From positions 1 through 64,000 of the forward strand of contig JBAZCF010000006.1 of the NCBI GenBank assembly GCA_041671045.1: a stretch of 64,000 bases of DNA, in the 5' to 3' direction. The stretch is from Parachlamydiales bacterium. GTDB lineage: Bacteria > Chlamydiota > Chlamydiia > Chlamydiales > JABDDJ01. Shown piece after piece: positions 26,817-35,723 of the stretch. The stretch's first letter is position 1. Every line of letters starts with the position of its first letter. A program made the translations under genes and the position numbers. The notes beneath the pieces were generated by a model that saw nothing but the letters and a program-made list of their open reading frames with translations, was not told the DNA's origin and did not search any database.

Positions 26817-27569
26817 TTACTTTCGCTTAAAGACAAAAGCATGCCATTTGTTTAAAGTAGTCGAATGGATAGGAGTCCACCCATTCTGAAGCATGAATTT
26901 CAGGTATTTCTTTTTATTAAGGATGCCGGAAGTAATAAGGAGGGAGGAATTCTGCCAGATAGACAAATAGTGGGGCCAAGCGGACTCTTGTTCATTTTGA
27001 ACCATATTCATCAACGTAATTGTGGGAGAAGGAAGGGCTGGTAAGTCATCAGGCAAGAAGAAGACGGCATTAGAATTATTAAGGATGGCATTTTCTTGGG
27101 CGTGTGTAACAGCTTGAGGTTCGATGTCTATTCCAGTAGAAGATGTTGCACCGAGAGCATCAGCTGCCAGGGTCAAAATACCGCTGCCGGAACCAACGTC
27201 AACAACATGCTGATCCTTAACATATTGAGGAAGCAGGTTTAAGATAAGAGATGTTGTAGGATGCGAGAGATCACCGAAGCCAGGGCCCGGCTTAAGCTTA
27301 AGGGGTGGATATTCGATGTGGACAAGACCATCATGGAAGTTAGCTCCATGAAGCTCCCACTGTTCAACCCAATTGATCTCAGGAAGGGTTATCTTCTCTA
27401 TATGGGAAATGTTGGGAAGCGACTCAGGACTAAAGTCTGCATTGGCGGCTATGATGGTGGAATTACCTTCTTCAATAGCATAGAGAGGTTGAAGACCCGC
27501 TGCTGCAAGCTGTTCCCATACTAGGTCTGCGTCTGCATTTGAATTAAGAGTTAGGTTGTACGTCTCCAT
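26817..27569 (-). CDS. prmA: Ribosomal protein L11 methyltransferase PrmA
   Basis: The protein of about 250 residues has an N-terminal substrate-recognition domain and a C-terminal Rossmann methyltransferase. The SAM-binding motif I is DVGSGSGILTLAADALGA, with the acidic motif II as GIDIEPQAV and the catalytic-site-like segment around LMNMVQNE. It methylates ribosomal protein L11. I prefer the ATG at 27569 (METYNLTL) to the one at 27599, as it has GGAA in front and gives the usual N-terminus. It still overlaps the end of the upstream unknown gene by 19 bases, indicating translational coupling. The NMVQNE segment departs from the common NPPY-like or NILA-like form. Confidence 0.88.
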   Translation of the reverse strand: METYNLTLNSNADADLVWEQLAAAGLQPLYAIEEGNSTIIAANADFSPESLPNISHIEKITLPEINWVEQWELHGANFHDGLVHIEYPPLKLKPGPGFGDLSHPTTSLILNLLPQYVKDQHVVDVGSGSGILTLAADALGATSSTGIDIEPQAVTHAQENAILNNSNAVFFLPDDLPALPSPTITLMNMVQNEQESAWPHYLSIWQNSSLLITSGILNKKKYLKFMLQNGWTPIHSTTLNKWHAFVFKRK

Positions 27570-28975
27570 AGGTCTTTTCCGCCGTGTTGTCGCATCCATT
27601 CACTTAGAGGGTGCGGGTGTGGGATGGTAAGGTCTTCATTGAGCGATGGCATTTCTGAAGGTAGCGAAATAACTTGGTTATTTGCAGTGACTTTTTGTGT
27701 TTTATTTATGCCGAACACAGTAAATAACTTACGTATTATATATCTTTTAGCAGTACTTGGCAAAGGAAAATACCTGTAGATATACTGGTAGAATTTGGGC
27801 AAGAGGGCGTAGGCCTTGATGGTCATTTGCGGGATAATATTTTTTGCTGTGCTGTTGATGTCACGTACGAATTCGACACAGTTGCTTTTGAATGCATTAT
27901 AAATAATGCCCATTGTATGCAGCGTGACGACTTTATCAAATGCTGCGGCAAAATCTTGAGCCCTTTCTTCCGGTTGGGAACTTAGGTTGACCATTTGCGA
28001 AGTTCTATAGACAGGGGGCACGTCTGCATAATGCTCCGGGCTTTCTATTACCGCAGTATAGGCAGCCAAGGCATTGCTCGTAGTAGAAATAATAGACGAG
28101 TACTCTTTAGGAAGGCACCCGAACCAATAGATATCTCCATTAGCAGAAACCATTTTAATAAATGCATGGTCATTATTTTCTATGGCTTTATCTGGAAAAG
28201 CTTCACCCCGGCAGTCGGTGTAATTTTCTATGTAGGGAAACTGTATTCCTTCCCTACTCATTTTTCCCATTTCTTCAGCGCTGTAACTACCCCAAGGCAG
28301 TGGAAAACGGCCGACAGAGATTCCTGTGTGCTGATTAGACTCATGCTGGAAATCCACATAGATCCATGTCTTGGTGTTATATTGCACGATCCCCCCAGGA
28401 CAGAGAGAACTCGATCCTAGATATGTGAAACCGCGCTCATCTAGACTAAGGTTATTCTGACCTTCACTATTCAGTGAGAGCAGAGTTTTGATTTGACTCC
28501 ATGTCCTATAAACACCGTAGTACAGCAGCGCAGGTTCGTTATCAATAATTCGAATTAAATCCTTATGACTTCTTAACTTATTGTGAAGATGGTTTTTCCT
28601 TATGAAGTCGACAAAATCTTTATTTGCTAACGCTATATGCATGGGCAAACCCAGCGTTTCAAGAGTAAGAGCCATTACAGCGAAATTCAGGTCTTTGCGG
28701 ATCTTTCTTAAAGTGAAGAAGTATTTGGAGAGTACGCACTTTTGAAAAGTTTTAGCATGCTGAAGCCACTTTTGCCTTTCGATGAAGGAGGATTCACCTG
28801 TTAGGATTTCTGCTAATTTTATCGCTATAGATTTATCTACCCTACGCGCGTAAGTAGGCAAAACCCAATGAATGATCTTAAAAAACCATGGATAATTCTG
28901 AAATGTATGTTCAACCGTTCCGTGAAGATCACGACCGGGGACATAAAACACTGGATTCTTAAAATCTACAGCCAT
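27551..28975 (-). CDS. Unknown protein, possible permuted papain-like hydrolase
   Basis: The 474-residue protein is not assigned to a family with certainty. It has no clear signal peptide. The start is set at the ATG at 28975 (MAVDFKNP) and not at a TTG six bases earlier. The C-terminal half contains a His in DHAFIKMVSANGDIYWFGC and, about 105 residues later, a Cys in AFKSNCVEFVRDINS. His before Cys within such sequence surroundings is the pattern of circularly permuted NlpC/P60-LRAT-type hydrolases. If so, it could be a peptidase, amidase or acyltransferase. This is an inference only. It is followed by prmA in the same transcript and preceded by a repeat-type helical protein. Confidence 0.6.
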   Translation of the reverse strand: MAVDFKNPVFYVPGRDLHGTVEHTFQNYPWFFKIIHWVLPTYARRVDKSIAIKLAEILTGESSFIERQKWLQHAKTFQKCVLSKYFFTLRKIRKDLNFAVMALTLETLGLPMHIALANKDFVDFIRKNHLHNKLRSHKDLIRIIDNEPALLYYGVYRTWSQIKTLLSLNSEGQNNLSLDERGFTYLGSSSLCPGGIVQYNTKTWIYVDFQHESNQHTGISVGRFPLPWGSYSAEEMGKMSREGIQFPYIENYTDCRGEAFPDKAIENNDHAFIKMVSANGDIYWFGCLPKEYSSIISTTSNALAAYTAVIESPEHYADVPPVYRTSQMVNLSSQPEERAQDFAAAFDKVVTLHTMGIIYNAFKSNCVEFVRDINSTAKNIIPQMTIKAYALLPKFYQYIYRYFPLPSTAKRYIIRKLFTVFGINKTQKVTANNQVISLPSEMPSLNEDLTIPHPHPLSEWMRQHGGKDLWRRTT

Positions 28976-29039
28976 AGTCAATCTCTTTAAGCTGTAATAC
29001 CCTATATAAAATCCTGCATAATAATGTAACTAACAATAC

Positions 29040-30290
29040 TTAGCGCATGGAATAGTGGAGTATTAATTCTTCGGCATGCTGTTTATCGTTATGCGAGGAT
29101 AGAATGCTTGCTAATACTTTTGCCCCTTGCAATCTCTGCGCTGCCGTCGTAAGAGACTCAATAAATTCTATGACATCTTCATAAGAATCTTTCTGGCTAA
29201 TATCCATCACAATATAACTGATAGCGTCCTCTTTTGCTCCGTTATCTGTAATGGCAGGCAAGATTTGTAAGGCTGCCTCGCGCATTCCAATATGCAGCAG
29301 CGCCTGCACTATCCCGCTATAGGCATATGCCCTTGTTTCTGATGCAGATATTTTTGCTGCTGTGGCATAGGCTGTATTCACCTCACCATACCTCGCCACA
29401 GCAATCGCAATACGTTGTAAAAGTCTATTTTTATCTTCGGGATTGGTCAGTGAAAGAGCCTCATCACAAGCTGCTTGATACCATTCGAGGTTTAATTGAG
29501 ACTCCTGTGATTTCCCTTGTCGCAATAGGATGTCTAAAATGCTGTTAAGCGGTTTATTTTTATCAGGAATTTTCACTGAACGTAATAGTTCGAGTGCCTT
29601 TCCCTCTGATTGTTTCAGCGCTAACGAACTAACTATAGAGGAAAGGGCTTTGGATCTTTCAGAAGGCTTCTTCACTTGGAGCGCTGTCTGCAATATCTTA
29701 TTTAAGGCGGAATCCTTGTCGTCTATTTCCAGAGCCATTTCGACACTGACATGCGACGGATGCGCACAATTCTCAAGATATTGTTGAAATAACCACACCA
29801 AACTTTTGACGTGATCTTCCGGAATAGACAGATGTTTAGAAAGATTTTCAATGATTTTTGGCAATAGCTCAGAGTCCATCATAAGATTCTGTTGCAAGGG
29901 TGATCCTTCGGCTTGCGATCTGGCTATAATGAACAACCAAAGAGCTTCCTCTTGTGAAATATTGTCTGTAAACTGTTCATTCTTAAAGACCGGATAAATC
30001 TCGCTCTTCCCTTCTGCATTCTTCGTTGCTGTTTGGAATAATCTTTTAATTACACTTGGATAGAGCTGTTTGACCTTCTCTATCTGTGAATCGTCCCGTA
30101 TAGCCAGCTGTTTCTGGAAGAGGGAAAAGAAATAGGGATTATCGGGAACTGCGCTAAATTTACGATCATAAATATTTGATACTGTAGAATCTACGACACG
30201 ATTTGTTATCCTGTCAAATAATGCCGATGCTTTGCTTTTTTGTTCCTTCTGAAGGGAAATATCGTCTGGAACTGGGGGTTCTAAACTCAT
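29040..30290 (-). CDS. Unknown alpha-helical repeat protein, 416 aa
   Basis: There is no signal peptide and no catalytic motif. From about residue 195 on, a helix-turn-helix unit of about 33-38 residues recurs (for example SGIVQALLHIGMREAALQIL and SILDILLRQGKSQES). This resembles TPR- or HEAT-like solenoids that bind other proteins. The ATG at 30290 follows GGGAGA at good spacing. It is the first gene of a probable minus-strand unit ending with prmA, although 65 bases separate it from the next gene. A role as chaperone, scaffold or secreted protein is possible; the sequence does not decide. Confidence 0.6.
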   Translation of the reverse strand: MSLEPPVPDDISLQKEQKSKASALFDRITNRVVDSTVSNIYDRKFSAVPDNPYFFSLFQKQLAIRDDSQIEKVKQLYPSVIKRLFQTATKNAEGKSEIYPVFKNEQFTDNISQEEALWLFIIARSQAEGSPLQQNLMMDSELLPKIIENLSKHLSIPEDHVKSLVWLFQQYLENCAHPSHVSVEMALEIDDKDSALNKILQTALQVKKPSERSKALSSIVSSLALKQSEGKALELLRSVKIPDKNKPLNSILDILLRQGKSQESQLNLEWYQAACDEALSLTNPEDKNRLLQRIAIAVARYGEVNTAYATAAKISASETRAYAYSGIVQALLHIGMREAALQILPAITDNGAKEDAISYIVMDISQKDSYEDVIEFIESLTTAAQRLQGAKVLASILSSHNDKQHAEELILHYSMR

Positions 30291-30500
30291 GATGATCTCC
30301 CTTTTTGAAGCTACCTACCCCCTAATTTTGCAATTACGATGCCAGGTATCCACCCCCTGCGTTTGCTCCCCGCCTCCCTTGACGAATGTTTCTTACAAAA
30401 TACTTCATACTTATGGCTGGAGAATAGGCCGTAATCACAGGTCTTAGCTTGCATTTTGCTCATGATATAGTTATTGTTACTCCCTAGATTGCGACACAAA

Positions 30501-32660
30501 ATGCATAAAACTACCTATCTCCTCATTTTTCTTCTTTGCACCTTCTCTTCAATTAGAAGTCAGGACTTTTACTGTCTGGAAGACTCCTCCGAATGTCAGC
30601 TAATGAAAGACCTGATGATCGTAGACTACTGGAACAGAGAAAACAGTATCCGCGTTCCCATCTACTATAACTTTCTCCTTATGGGGGGGTATTTCAATAT
30701 GCCCTCAGCACGAATGGGCGACGAAGGGGAAATCGGTATAGGCTATTCCCATGTCCATCCCTACTCTATTTGGAACGGCCGCGTACAGCTGATCGACCGC
30801 CTCGAACTAACAGGCAACTACAGGATATTTAACGGAATAGAAGACAAAAACCTCTCTAAACACGGCTTTGGCGATTTTTCCGACAAGGGCGCCAATATCA
30901 AATTTGCTATTCTAAGAGCTGAAGACAGCGGCTATGCCCTCCCCGGTGTTGCTATCGGTTTTGAAGATTTCTTGGGTACCCGTAACTTCAAAACTCGCTA
31001 TATCGTTGCAACTCAAGTATTTAAGTGTTTAGATCTCGAACTTACCCTAGGCTACGGAAAACAACGCTACAACCGCTGGTTCGGCGGTATACAATGGCTC
31101 CCTTTCCGACGCCTCTACTGCTTGCCATGGCTCGAATCTCTAGCCCTCGCTGCCGAATACGACGCTACCAAATACAAAAGCCATAAATGCGAACCCCACC
31201 CCCACGGCCGTGAACAAAGAAGCCCTGTCAATGTGGGCCTAAAATACAGATTATGGGACTCCATTGACTTCTCCCTAGCCTACGTTCGCGGCAAAAAAAT
31301 CGCAGCCTCCCTCAGCGCTTTCTACAATTTTGGTGAAACTCAAGGGTTCCTTCCTAAAATCGACAACGCCCTTCCCTACACCTCCCCTATCAATACAGAA
31401 CCTCTAAACGAACTCCGCCCCCCCGACTGGCTTGCTGCTGAACTTGCCTTCGCCTTAGAAGAACAAGGTTTCCAGCTACTCTCCGCTCACCTTTTCTATG
31501 ATGAATGCTTCCAGCAAGCTCTTCGCATCCGTGTTGTCAACGACTGCTACCGCATGGAAAGCGAAGTCCGCCAAAGGCTCTGCGCTCTCCTAGCTGCCCT
31601 CATCCCCTCCGACTTCGGCTACGTCATCGTCGTCATCGATGCAGAAGGTTTCCCCGCCCAAGAATACCGCATCCCCGTCGCTTTCCTACGCCGCTATGGA
31701 GAAGGCTGCCTCTGCGATCAAGAATTTATCACCCTCGCCCCCCTACGTGAAGTTTCATGCCTTCCGTGCGGCTCATACAGCTCTATCTACGAGGGAAAAC
31801 TTCGCTCTTTCTGCGCAACCGTCCTCCCCAAAACTAACACTCTCTTCGGAAGCGCCAAAGGTAAATTCAAATACTCTCTAGGCCTCAACCTCTTCCTTGA
31901 TGGTTTCATCTACGACGAAACATACTACAACGTTGCCCTCGGCTACAATTTCCTAGACGACCTAAGCCACTGCAGCGGCATAGATAGCCTTAACCCCTCG
32001 CAAATCATCAACGTCCGCACCGACCTGGTAAGATACCTCAGCCAGCCCGGCGTCACAGTGGATAACGCCTACCTCCAAAAAAATTGGAACCTGGGCAACG
32101 GATGGTTCGCCCGCGGCTCCGTCGGCCTCTTCGAAGTGGAATACGGCGGCATCGCAGCTGAATTCCTATACTATCCCGTCAACTCCAACTGGGCCCTCGG
32201 CTTCGAAGGCGCATGCCTCCGCAAAAGAACTCTCAAAGGCCTCGGCTTCAGCGATAAAGTACGCAAACTTAACGGCTTCACCCCCTATTACAGAGGATTC
32301 CTTGGCTCTCAAGGCTTCGTCAACCTCTACTACGACCTCAGAGAAGCTAACCTGGAATTCCGTATCAAAGCCGGTAAATTCCTTGCCAATGACCTCGGCG
32401 CCCGCTACGAAGTCTCACGCTACTTCCCAAGCGGCCTCCGCGTCACCTTCTGGTACACTCAAACCAACGGCAGAGACAACCTCAACGGCAGCCGCTACTA
32501 CGACAAAGGCGTCGCCTTCTCTATGCCCCTTGATGTCTTCTACACCTGCACCTGCCGCAACCTGTGGCGCTACAGCATAGCCGCCTGGCTCCGCGACGTC
32601 GGCGCCATCGGATCCACCGGCAAAACCCTCTACGAAACTATCGACGACCTCCGCCAATAG
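30501..32660 (+). CDS. YjbH-like outer-membrane beta-barrel protein (exopolysaccharide-linked)
   Basis: The protein of about 719 residues starts with a signal peptide (HKTTYLLIFLLCTFSSIRSQ). I therefore choose the ATG at 30501 over the one at 30474. The first third carries the YjbH pattern: LLMGGYFNMPSARMGDEGEIGIGY, then alternating strand-like sequence and GFGDFSDKGANIKFAI. The rest continues with amphipathic strands and many aromatic residues, fitting a large barrel. YjbH is encoded in yjbEFGH exopolysaccharide operons of enterobacteria; the exact role is unsettled. Here it may help export the polysaccharide made by the genes further right. Codons end strongly in C toward the 3' end. Confidence 0.75.
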   Translation: MHKTTYLLIFLLCTFSSIRSQDFYCLEDSSECQLMKDLMIVDYWNRENSIRVPIYYNFLLMGGYFNMPSARMGDEGEIGIGYSHVHPYSIWNGRVQLIDRLELTGNYRIFNGIEDKNLSKHGFGDFSDKGANIKFAILRAEDSGYALPGVAIGFEDFLGTRNFKTRYIVATQVFKCLDLELTLGYGKQRYNRWFGGIQWLPFRRLYCLPWLESLALAAEYDATKYKSHKCEPHPHGREQRSPVNVGLKYRLWDSIDFSLAYVRGKKIAASLSAFYNFGETQGFLPKIDNALPYTSPINTEPLNELRPPDWLAAELAFALEEQGFQLLSAHLFYDECFQQALRIRVVNDCYRMESEVRQRLCALLAALIPSDFGYVIVVIDAEGFPAQEYRIPVAFLRRYGEGCLCDQEFITLAPLREVSCLPCGSYSSIYEGKLRSFCATVLPKTNTLFGSAKGKFKYSLGLNLFLDGFIYDETYYNVALGYNFLDDLSHCSGIDSLNPSQIINVRTDLVRYLSQPGVTVDNAYLQKNWNLGNGWFARGSVGLFEVEYGGIAAEFLYYPVNSNWALGFEGACLRKRTLKGLGFSDKVRKLNGFTPYYRGFLGSQGFVNLYYDLREANLEFRIKAGKFLANDLGARYEVSRYFPSGLRVTFWYTQTNGRDNLNGSRYYDKGVAFSMPLDVFYTCTCRNLWRYSIAAWLRDVGAIGSTGKTLYETIDDLRQ

Positions 32661-33225
32661 CAGCGGCGAAATAGTCAGACAAGTACGTAGACAAGCAGGG
32701 TTTCACCCTGCACCCAGCAAGGCTTTGCCCTGCACCTACCAAAGGACTAGCGTCCTTTGGAATCCGCAAATGGTTATCGCATCTCCGAAGTCCATTTCTT
32801 AGTACGCTTCGACACGAATCTCCGATTCGTGTCGCCGACGTTGACCTGCCCGCTACGCGGTCACGTCAAACATTATGGTAAACCTTAGCTTTTCATTCCG
32901 AATAGGTATTCACTAATAGACTCAGGCTTTAATACGAAAAAAACTCTAATCAGATTTTATAATCTCAATTTTTTGGAAATATTCATTGCTTGAGAAAACA
33001 ATCGAATGGAATTAGTGTATAACCACTATCTGAGAAGAAAATGGTGTGTCGAATAGTGCTTGACGTGACCGCGAAGCGGGCAGGTCAACGTCGGAGACGC
33101 GAATCGGAGATTCGCGTCGAAACATGAAGAAACCTAGCTTCCAGGCTAGCGATACAATTCGCGGATTCCAAAGGACGCCAGTCCTTTGGTAGGTGCAGGA
33201 CGAAGTCCTGCCTGCGTGCCCGCTG
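32661..33225. repeat. Hairpin-rich composite inverted repeat, copy A
   Basis: This gap between convergent genes is filled by an element of about 0.53 kb (about 32695-33222). Its arms are inverted copies: 32842-32868 and 33061-33087 match at 26 of 27 bases. Each arm is a string of hairpins: GCAGGGT-TTC-ACCCTGC (32695-32711), a CCAAAGGAC/GTCCTTTGG stem (about 32739-32760), a CGACACGAATC/GATTCGTGTCG stem (about 32810-32834) and the GACGT...ACGTC stem (about 32838-32867). The AT-rich centre holds a 22-base sequence (32906-32927) that is identical in copy B. No gene is supported. The right arm runs to within a few bases of the stop of the next gene. Confidence 0.85.
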
Positions 33226-33975
33226 CTAGCTGCCTTTGCGGAGGTTAGCTTCGCGGAGTTTGAGGTATTTGTAGAAGGCGGTGTGGCCGTTGTATTTTGA
33301 AATGATATAGCCTTCGTATCCATCGAGGAAGCCTTTCTTTAGGAAGTAGCTTTTGAAGAAGGCAAAAGAGCCGTGTCCTATGGCGGTGAGGACGGAGGCT
33401 TTGCGTTTGCCGGTATTTTGTTTAGCGAAGAGGTCGCTGTAGAGTTGCATTTTTGTTAGGAAGTCGCTGATGGAGTTGTAGGAGTAGTGTCTTATGGGAT
33501 ATTGCATTTCGACAATCTGCATATCGCGTGTGATGACTTGTTCGTGGACTTGTGCGTCGGAAAATTTTGTTTTTGTTCTATTGTAAAGGCGATATTGACG
33601 GTCGGGGTACCAGCCGCAGCCGCGGATGACTTTCCTGTTGTATAGGTTTTCGCGAGGGAAGGAGTAGACGGTTTGGGTGTTGAGAGGTGTTTTAAAAATT
33701 TCATTCAGCATAGTTTCGGTAACGATTTCGTCGCTGTCGATGGAGAGGATCCAATCGTTCTTAGCAAGATCCGTGGCTTTATTGTGAGAGGGCCCAAAGC
33801 CTTCAAAGGGTCTTTCGAATATAACGACATTGGGGTAGGATTGCGCTATATCTAAGGTAGCATCTGTAGAGCCTGTGTCGTAGATGACCACTTCATCAAA
33901 TGCTGCCAGAGAGCGAAGGACTTCGTGCAGGTATTTTTGGCTATTTTTTGTGAGTATTGTGACGCTGATTTTCAT
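33226..33975 (-). CDS. Family 2 glycosyltransferase, WaaE/KdtX-like
   Basis: The protein of about 249 residues starts at ATG 33975 (MKISVTILTKNSQ, the typical GT2 beginning), not at the upstream alternative at 34026. Nucleotide-sugar binding features are VVIYDTGSTDATLD and the DXD-like SIDSDE. The downstream part (FPRENLYNRKVIRGCGWYPDRQYRLY and VHEQV) matches the LPS inner-core glucosyltransferase WaaE/KdtX group. It likely adds a sugar to the LPS core at the cytoplasmic face. Its 3' end touches the right arm of repeat copy A, and its codons favour C in third position. Confidence 0.85.
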   Translation of the reverse strand: MKISVTILTKNSQKYLHEVLRSLAAFDEVVIYDTGSTDATLDIAQSYPNVVIFERPFEGFGPSHNKATDLAKNDWILSIDSDEIVTETMLNEIFKTPLNTQTVYSFPRENLYNRKVIRGCGWYPDRQYRLYNRTKTKFSDAQVHEQVITRDMQIVEMQYPIRHYSYNSISDFLTKMQLYSDLFAKQNTGKRKASVLTAIGHGSFAFFKSYFLKKGFLDGYEGYIISKYNGHTAFYKYLKLREANLRKGS

Positions 33976-34045
33976 GTTCAATCTTATTAAGTGTATGCAT
34001 TGCATATCAAATATTAGAAAAAACAACCTTTGAAGAGTAGGATTT

Positions 34046-34210
34046 TCAGATAAAAATATAGAAGTTCTCTATGCCAGCCTCTGCATTAGCTATGTATCCC
34101 CCATCGACGATTGCGCCGGCTAAGGGAAAATACATCCATGCGTTCTCTTGTTGCAGAAACACATCTTTTCCTAGCGATATTATAGCTCCGCTTTTCTTTG
34201 CAGAAGGCAT
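34046..34210 (-). CDS. Possible small ORF, 54 aa
   Basis: A frame from ATG 34210 to TGA at 34046-34048 lies in the 330-base gap between a glycosyltransferase and an unknown gene. Its translation is protein-like (for example MYFPLAGAIVDGGYIANAEAG). AGG directly adjoins the start codon, which is too close for an efficient ribosome binding site. It may be a small gene, a remnant of a longer gene, or chance. No family is recognised. Confidence 0.25.
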   Translation of the reverse strand: MPSAKKSGAIISLGKDVFLQQENAWMYFPLAGAIVDGGYIANAEAGIENFYIFI

Positions 34211-34239
34211 CCTAAATAATATATATTACCAAGTTATGG

Positions 34240-34259
34240 GCCCTCGACGAGTCGAGGGC
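34240..34259. terminator. Hairpin, possible terminator
   Basis: GCCCTCGA, CGAG, TCGAGGGC: a perfect eight-base-pair stem with a four-base loop, followed by no T-run. It lies 47 bases downstream of the unknown gene at 34306-35709 (minus strand), where a terminator would be expected. Confidence 0.45.
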
Positions 34260-34305
34260 TGTGAGAGCGACAACCTGCACTTCTATACTAGGCTAGGTTA
34301 GCCTG

Positions 34306-35709
34306 TCATGAAACAGTGCGAGACTTGAGTTCTGCGATAGCGGCACGGGCTATGCACGGAATAAGTTCGAATAGAGATTGTCTATACCATCTATCTATTG
34401 CAGAATCATCTTCCGGGAATACCAGATTTGAAAGCAAACGAGATCTAGTTATGATTTCTTCCGGAGTTGGTGATGACAGATCACCATATCCTAGGATCTC
34501 CAGAGGACTATCACTTTGCAAAATTCTATTATGTAAGACTTCATAAGCACTTTGAGGAGAAGCAAATGGCATTAAAGTCTTGTATCTAAATCTGTAGCCG
34601 GAATCAGTCTCATCCAAAACAAATTTATTAAATAGAATTGTAGAAGGATCCACATCTTTCGGAATGTCATTAAATTTGGTGTATAAGTAAGCAGGAACGG
34701 CAAAATCGGCACATTGTGATGTCAAAGAATCAAATTGCCCGTGGGTATTATTTTGTACTATAGAAGCTGCCAAAAAATAACATAAGCAAATAGCAAGAGA
34801 ACGAGTACTTTCATCTAGCGCTTCACGTAATTTATCATCGGCGCACTTAACAGGCATATTTTCCCTCAACCTTTTAAGATCTCTGTACAGAAGGCCACCC
34901 ATATCAAAATCTAGCTTCAACATACCTATTTCATATGTTGATAAAGTTTGGAGATAGCTAAGATGTTTTTCTTTAAAAGCAAAGATTTGTTCCCAGTAAA
35001 AGGTCATTAACCTTCCTTTAACTATCATCTCATTATTAATTAGGTAAACAACTTCTTGATTATCTTCTTTACGATTGATAGGTAGAGGCAGTTGATTCTC
35101 ATTTCCTATTCCTAAAGATTTTAGAAATGTAGATTGATAATATGCAGCTTTCTCGTTTCCATAACCTATATTCTCAAACAAGTTATGAGGAAATAAATTA
35201 AGAAATAACATACGTAATGGAGTAAGCAGAGGGACAACCGTGTATTTCATCAAACGTAAATCAAATACTACAAAGCTAGCGCCAAGAGTCCAAATGAAAT
35301 CATTCAGCAAACCGGTAGCGAATTTATATATTTTCTCATTTGTATCTTCGGACCTTGATCCTGTAGCATACTTGCCAATATAGAAAATTGTGGCTGCACC
35401 ATTGAAGATAACACCTAGCGGTGCAATAGTAAAACCGGCCGCATAAGTGACTAAAGCATTGAAAAATGTTCTTAAATATACATCTCGGTTATTAATCTTA
35501 GGGAGTACAAAAATTTCCTCAGCAGATAAGGAAATTTTAGTTAGAGCTTCACTAAGTGATTTAGTTCCATAAACTTTAACTTTGGCATCCGTTGTCCTAT
35601 CTGTTTGAAGCCAGAGGATAAGTTTTCCGACAAATGATCCGCATTGAGAGATAGATGATGATGCATAAGGTATCGATGATGAACCTTGAATTGCTGCTAC
35701 GTTAGCCAT
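34306..35709 (-). CDS. Unknown membrane-type protein, paralog of the next gene upstream
   Basis: The 467-residue protein shares a hydrophobic core with the 547-residue neighbour at 35724-37367. Here it is FTIAPLGVIFNGAATIFYIG at about residues 94-113, with further hydrophobic segments at about 146-190. A second shared region around QSTFLKSLGIGNENQ is weaker. The N-terminus is Ser-rich and has no signal peptide. It has no J-domain-like tail, unlike the neighbour. The 14-base gap suggests one transcript with the paralog. The function is unknown. A paired hydrophobic core in an otherwise soluble protein would fit an inclusion-membrane or secreted protein. Confidence 0.65.
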   Translation of the reverse strand: MANVAAIQGSSSIPYASSSISQCGSFVGKLILWLQTDRTTDAKVKVYGTKSLSEALTKISLSAEEIFVLPKINNRDVYLRTFFNALVTYAAGFTIAPLGVIFNGAATIFYIGKYATGSRSEDTNEKIYKFATGLLNDFIWTLGASFVVFDLRLMKYTVVPLLTPLRMLFLNLFPHNLFENIGYGNEKAAYYQSTFLKSLGIGNENQLPLPINRKEDNQEVVYLINNEMIVKGRLMTFYWEQIFAFKEKHLSYLQTLSTYEIGMLKLDFDMGGLLYRDLKRLRENMPVKCADDKLREALDESTRSLAICLCYFLAASIVQNNTHGQFDSLTSQCADFAVPAYLYTKFNDIPKDVDPSTILFNKFVLDETDSGYRFRYKTLMPFASPQSAYEVLHNRILQSDSPLEILGYGDLSSPTPEEIITRSRLLSNLVFPEDDSAIDRWYRQSLFELIPCIARAAIAELKSRTVS

Positions 35710-35723
35710 AAAAATTAATAACC

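Noticed and set aside
31505..32657. Frames of 80-92 codons within the YjbH-like gene
   Set aside because: C-rich third positions remove stop codons from the other frames. The translated sequences are low-complexity Ser/Pro/Ala/Arg strings.
32661..33225. Possible CRISPR array
   Set aside because: The hairpins are different from each other, with no equal repeats separated by unique spacers, and no cas genes are near.
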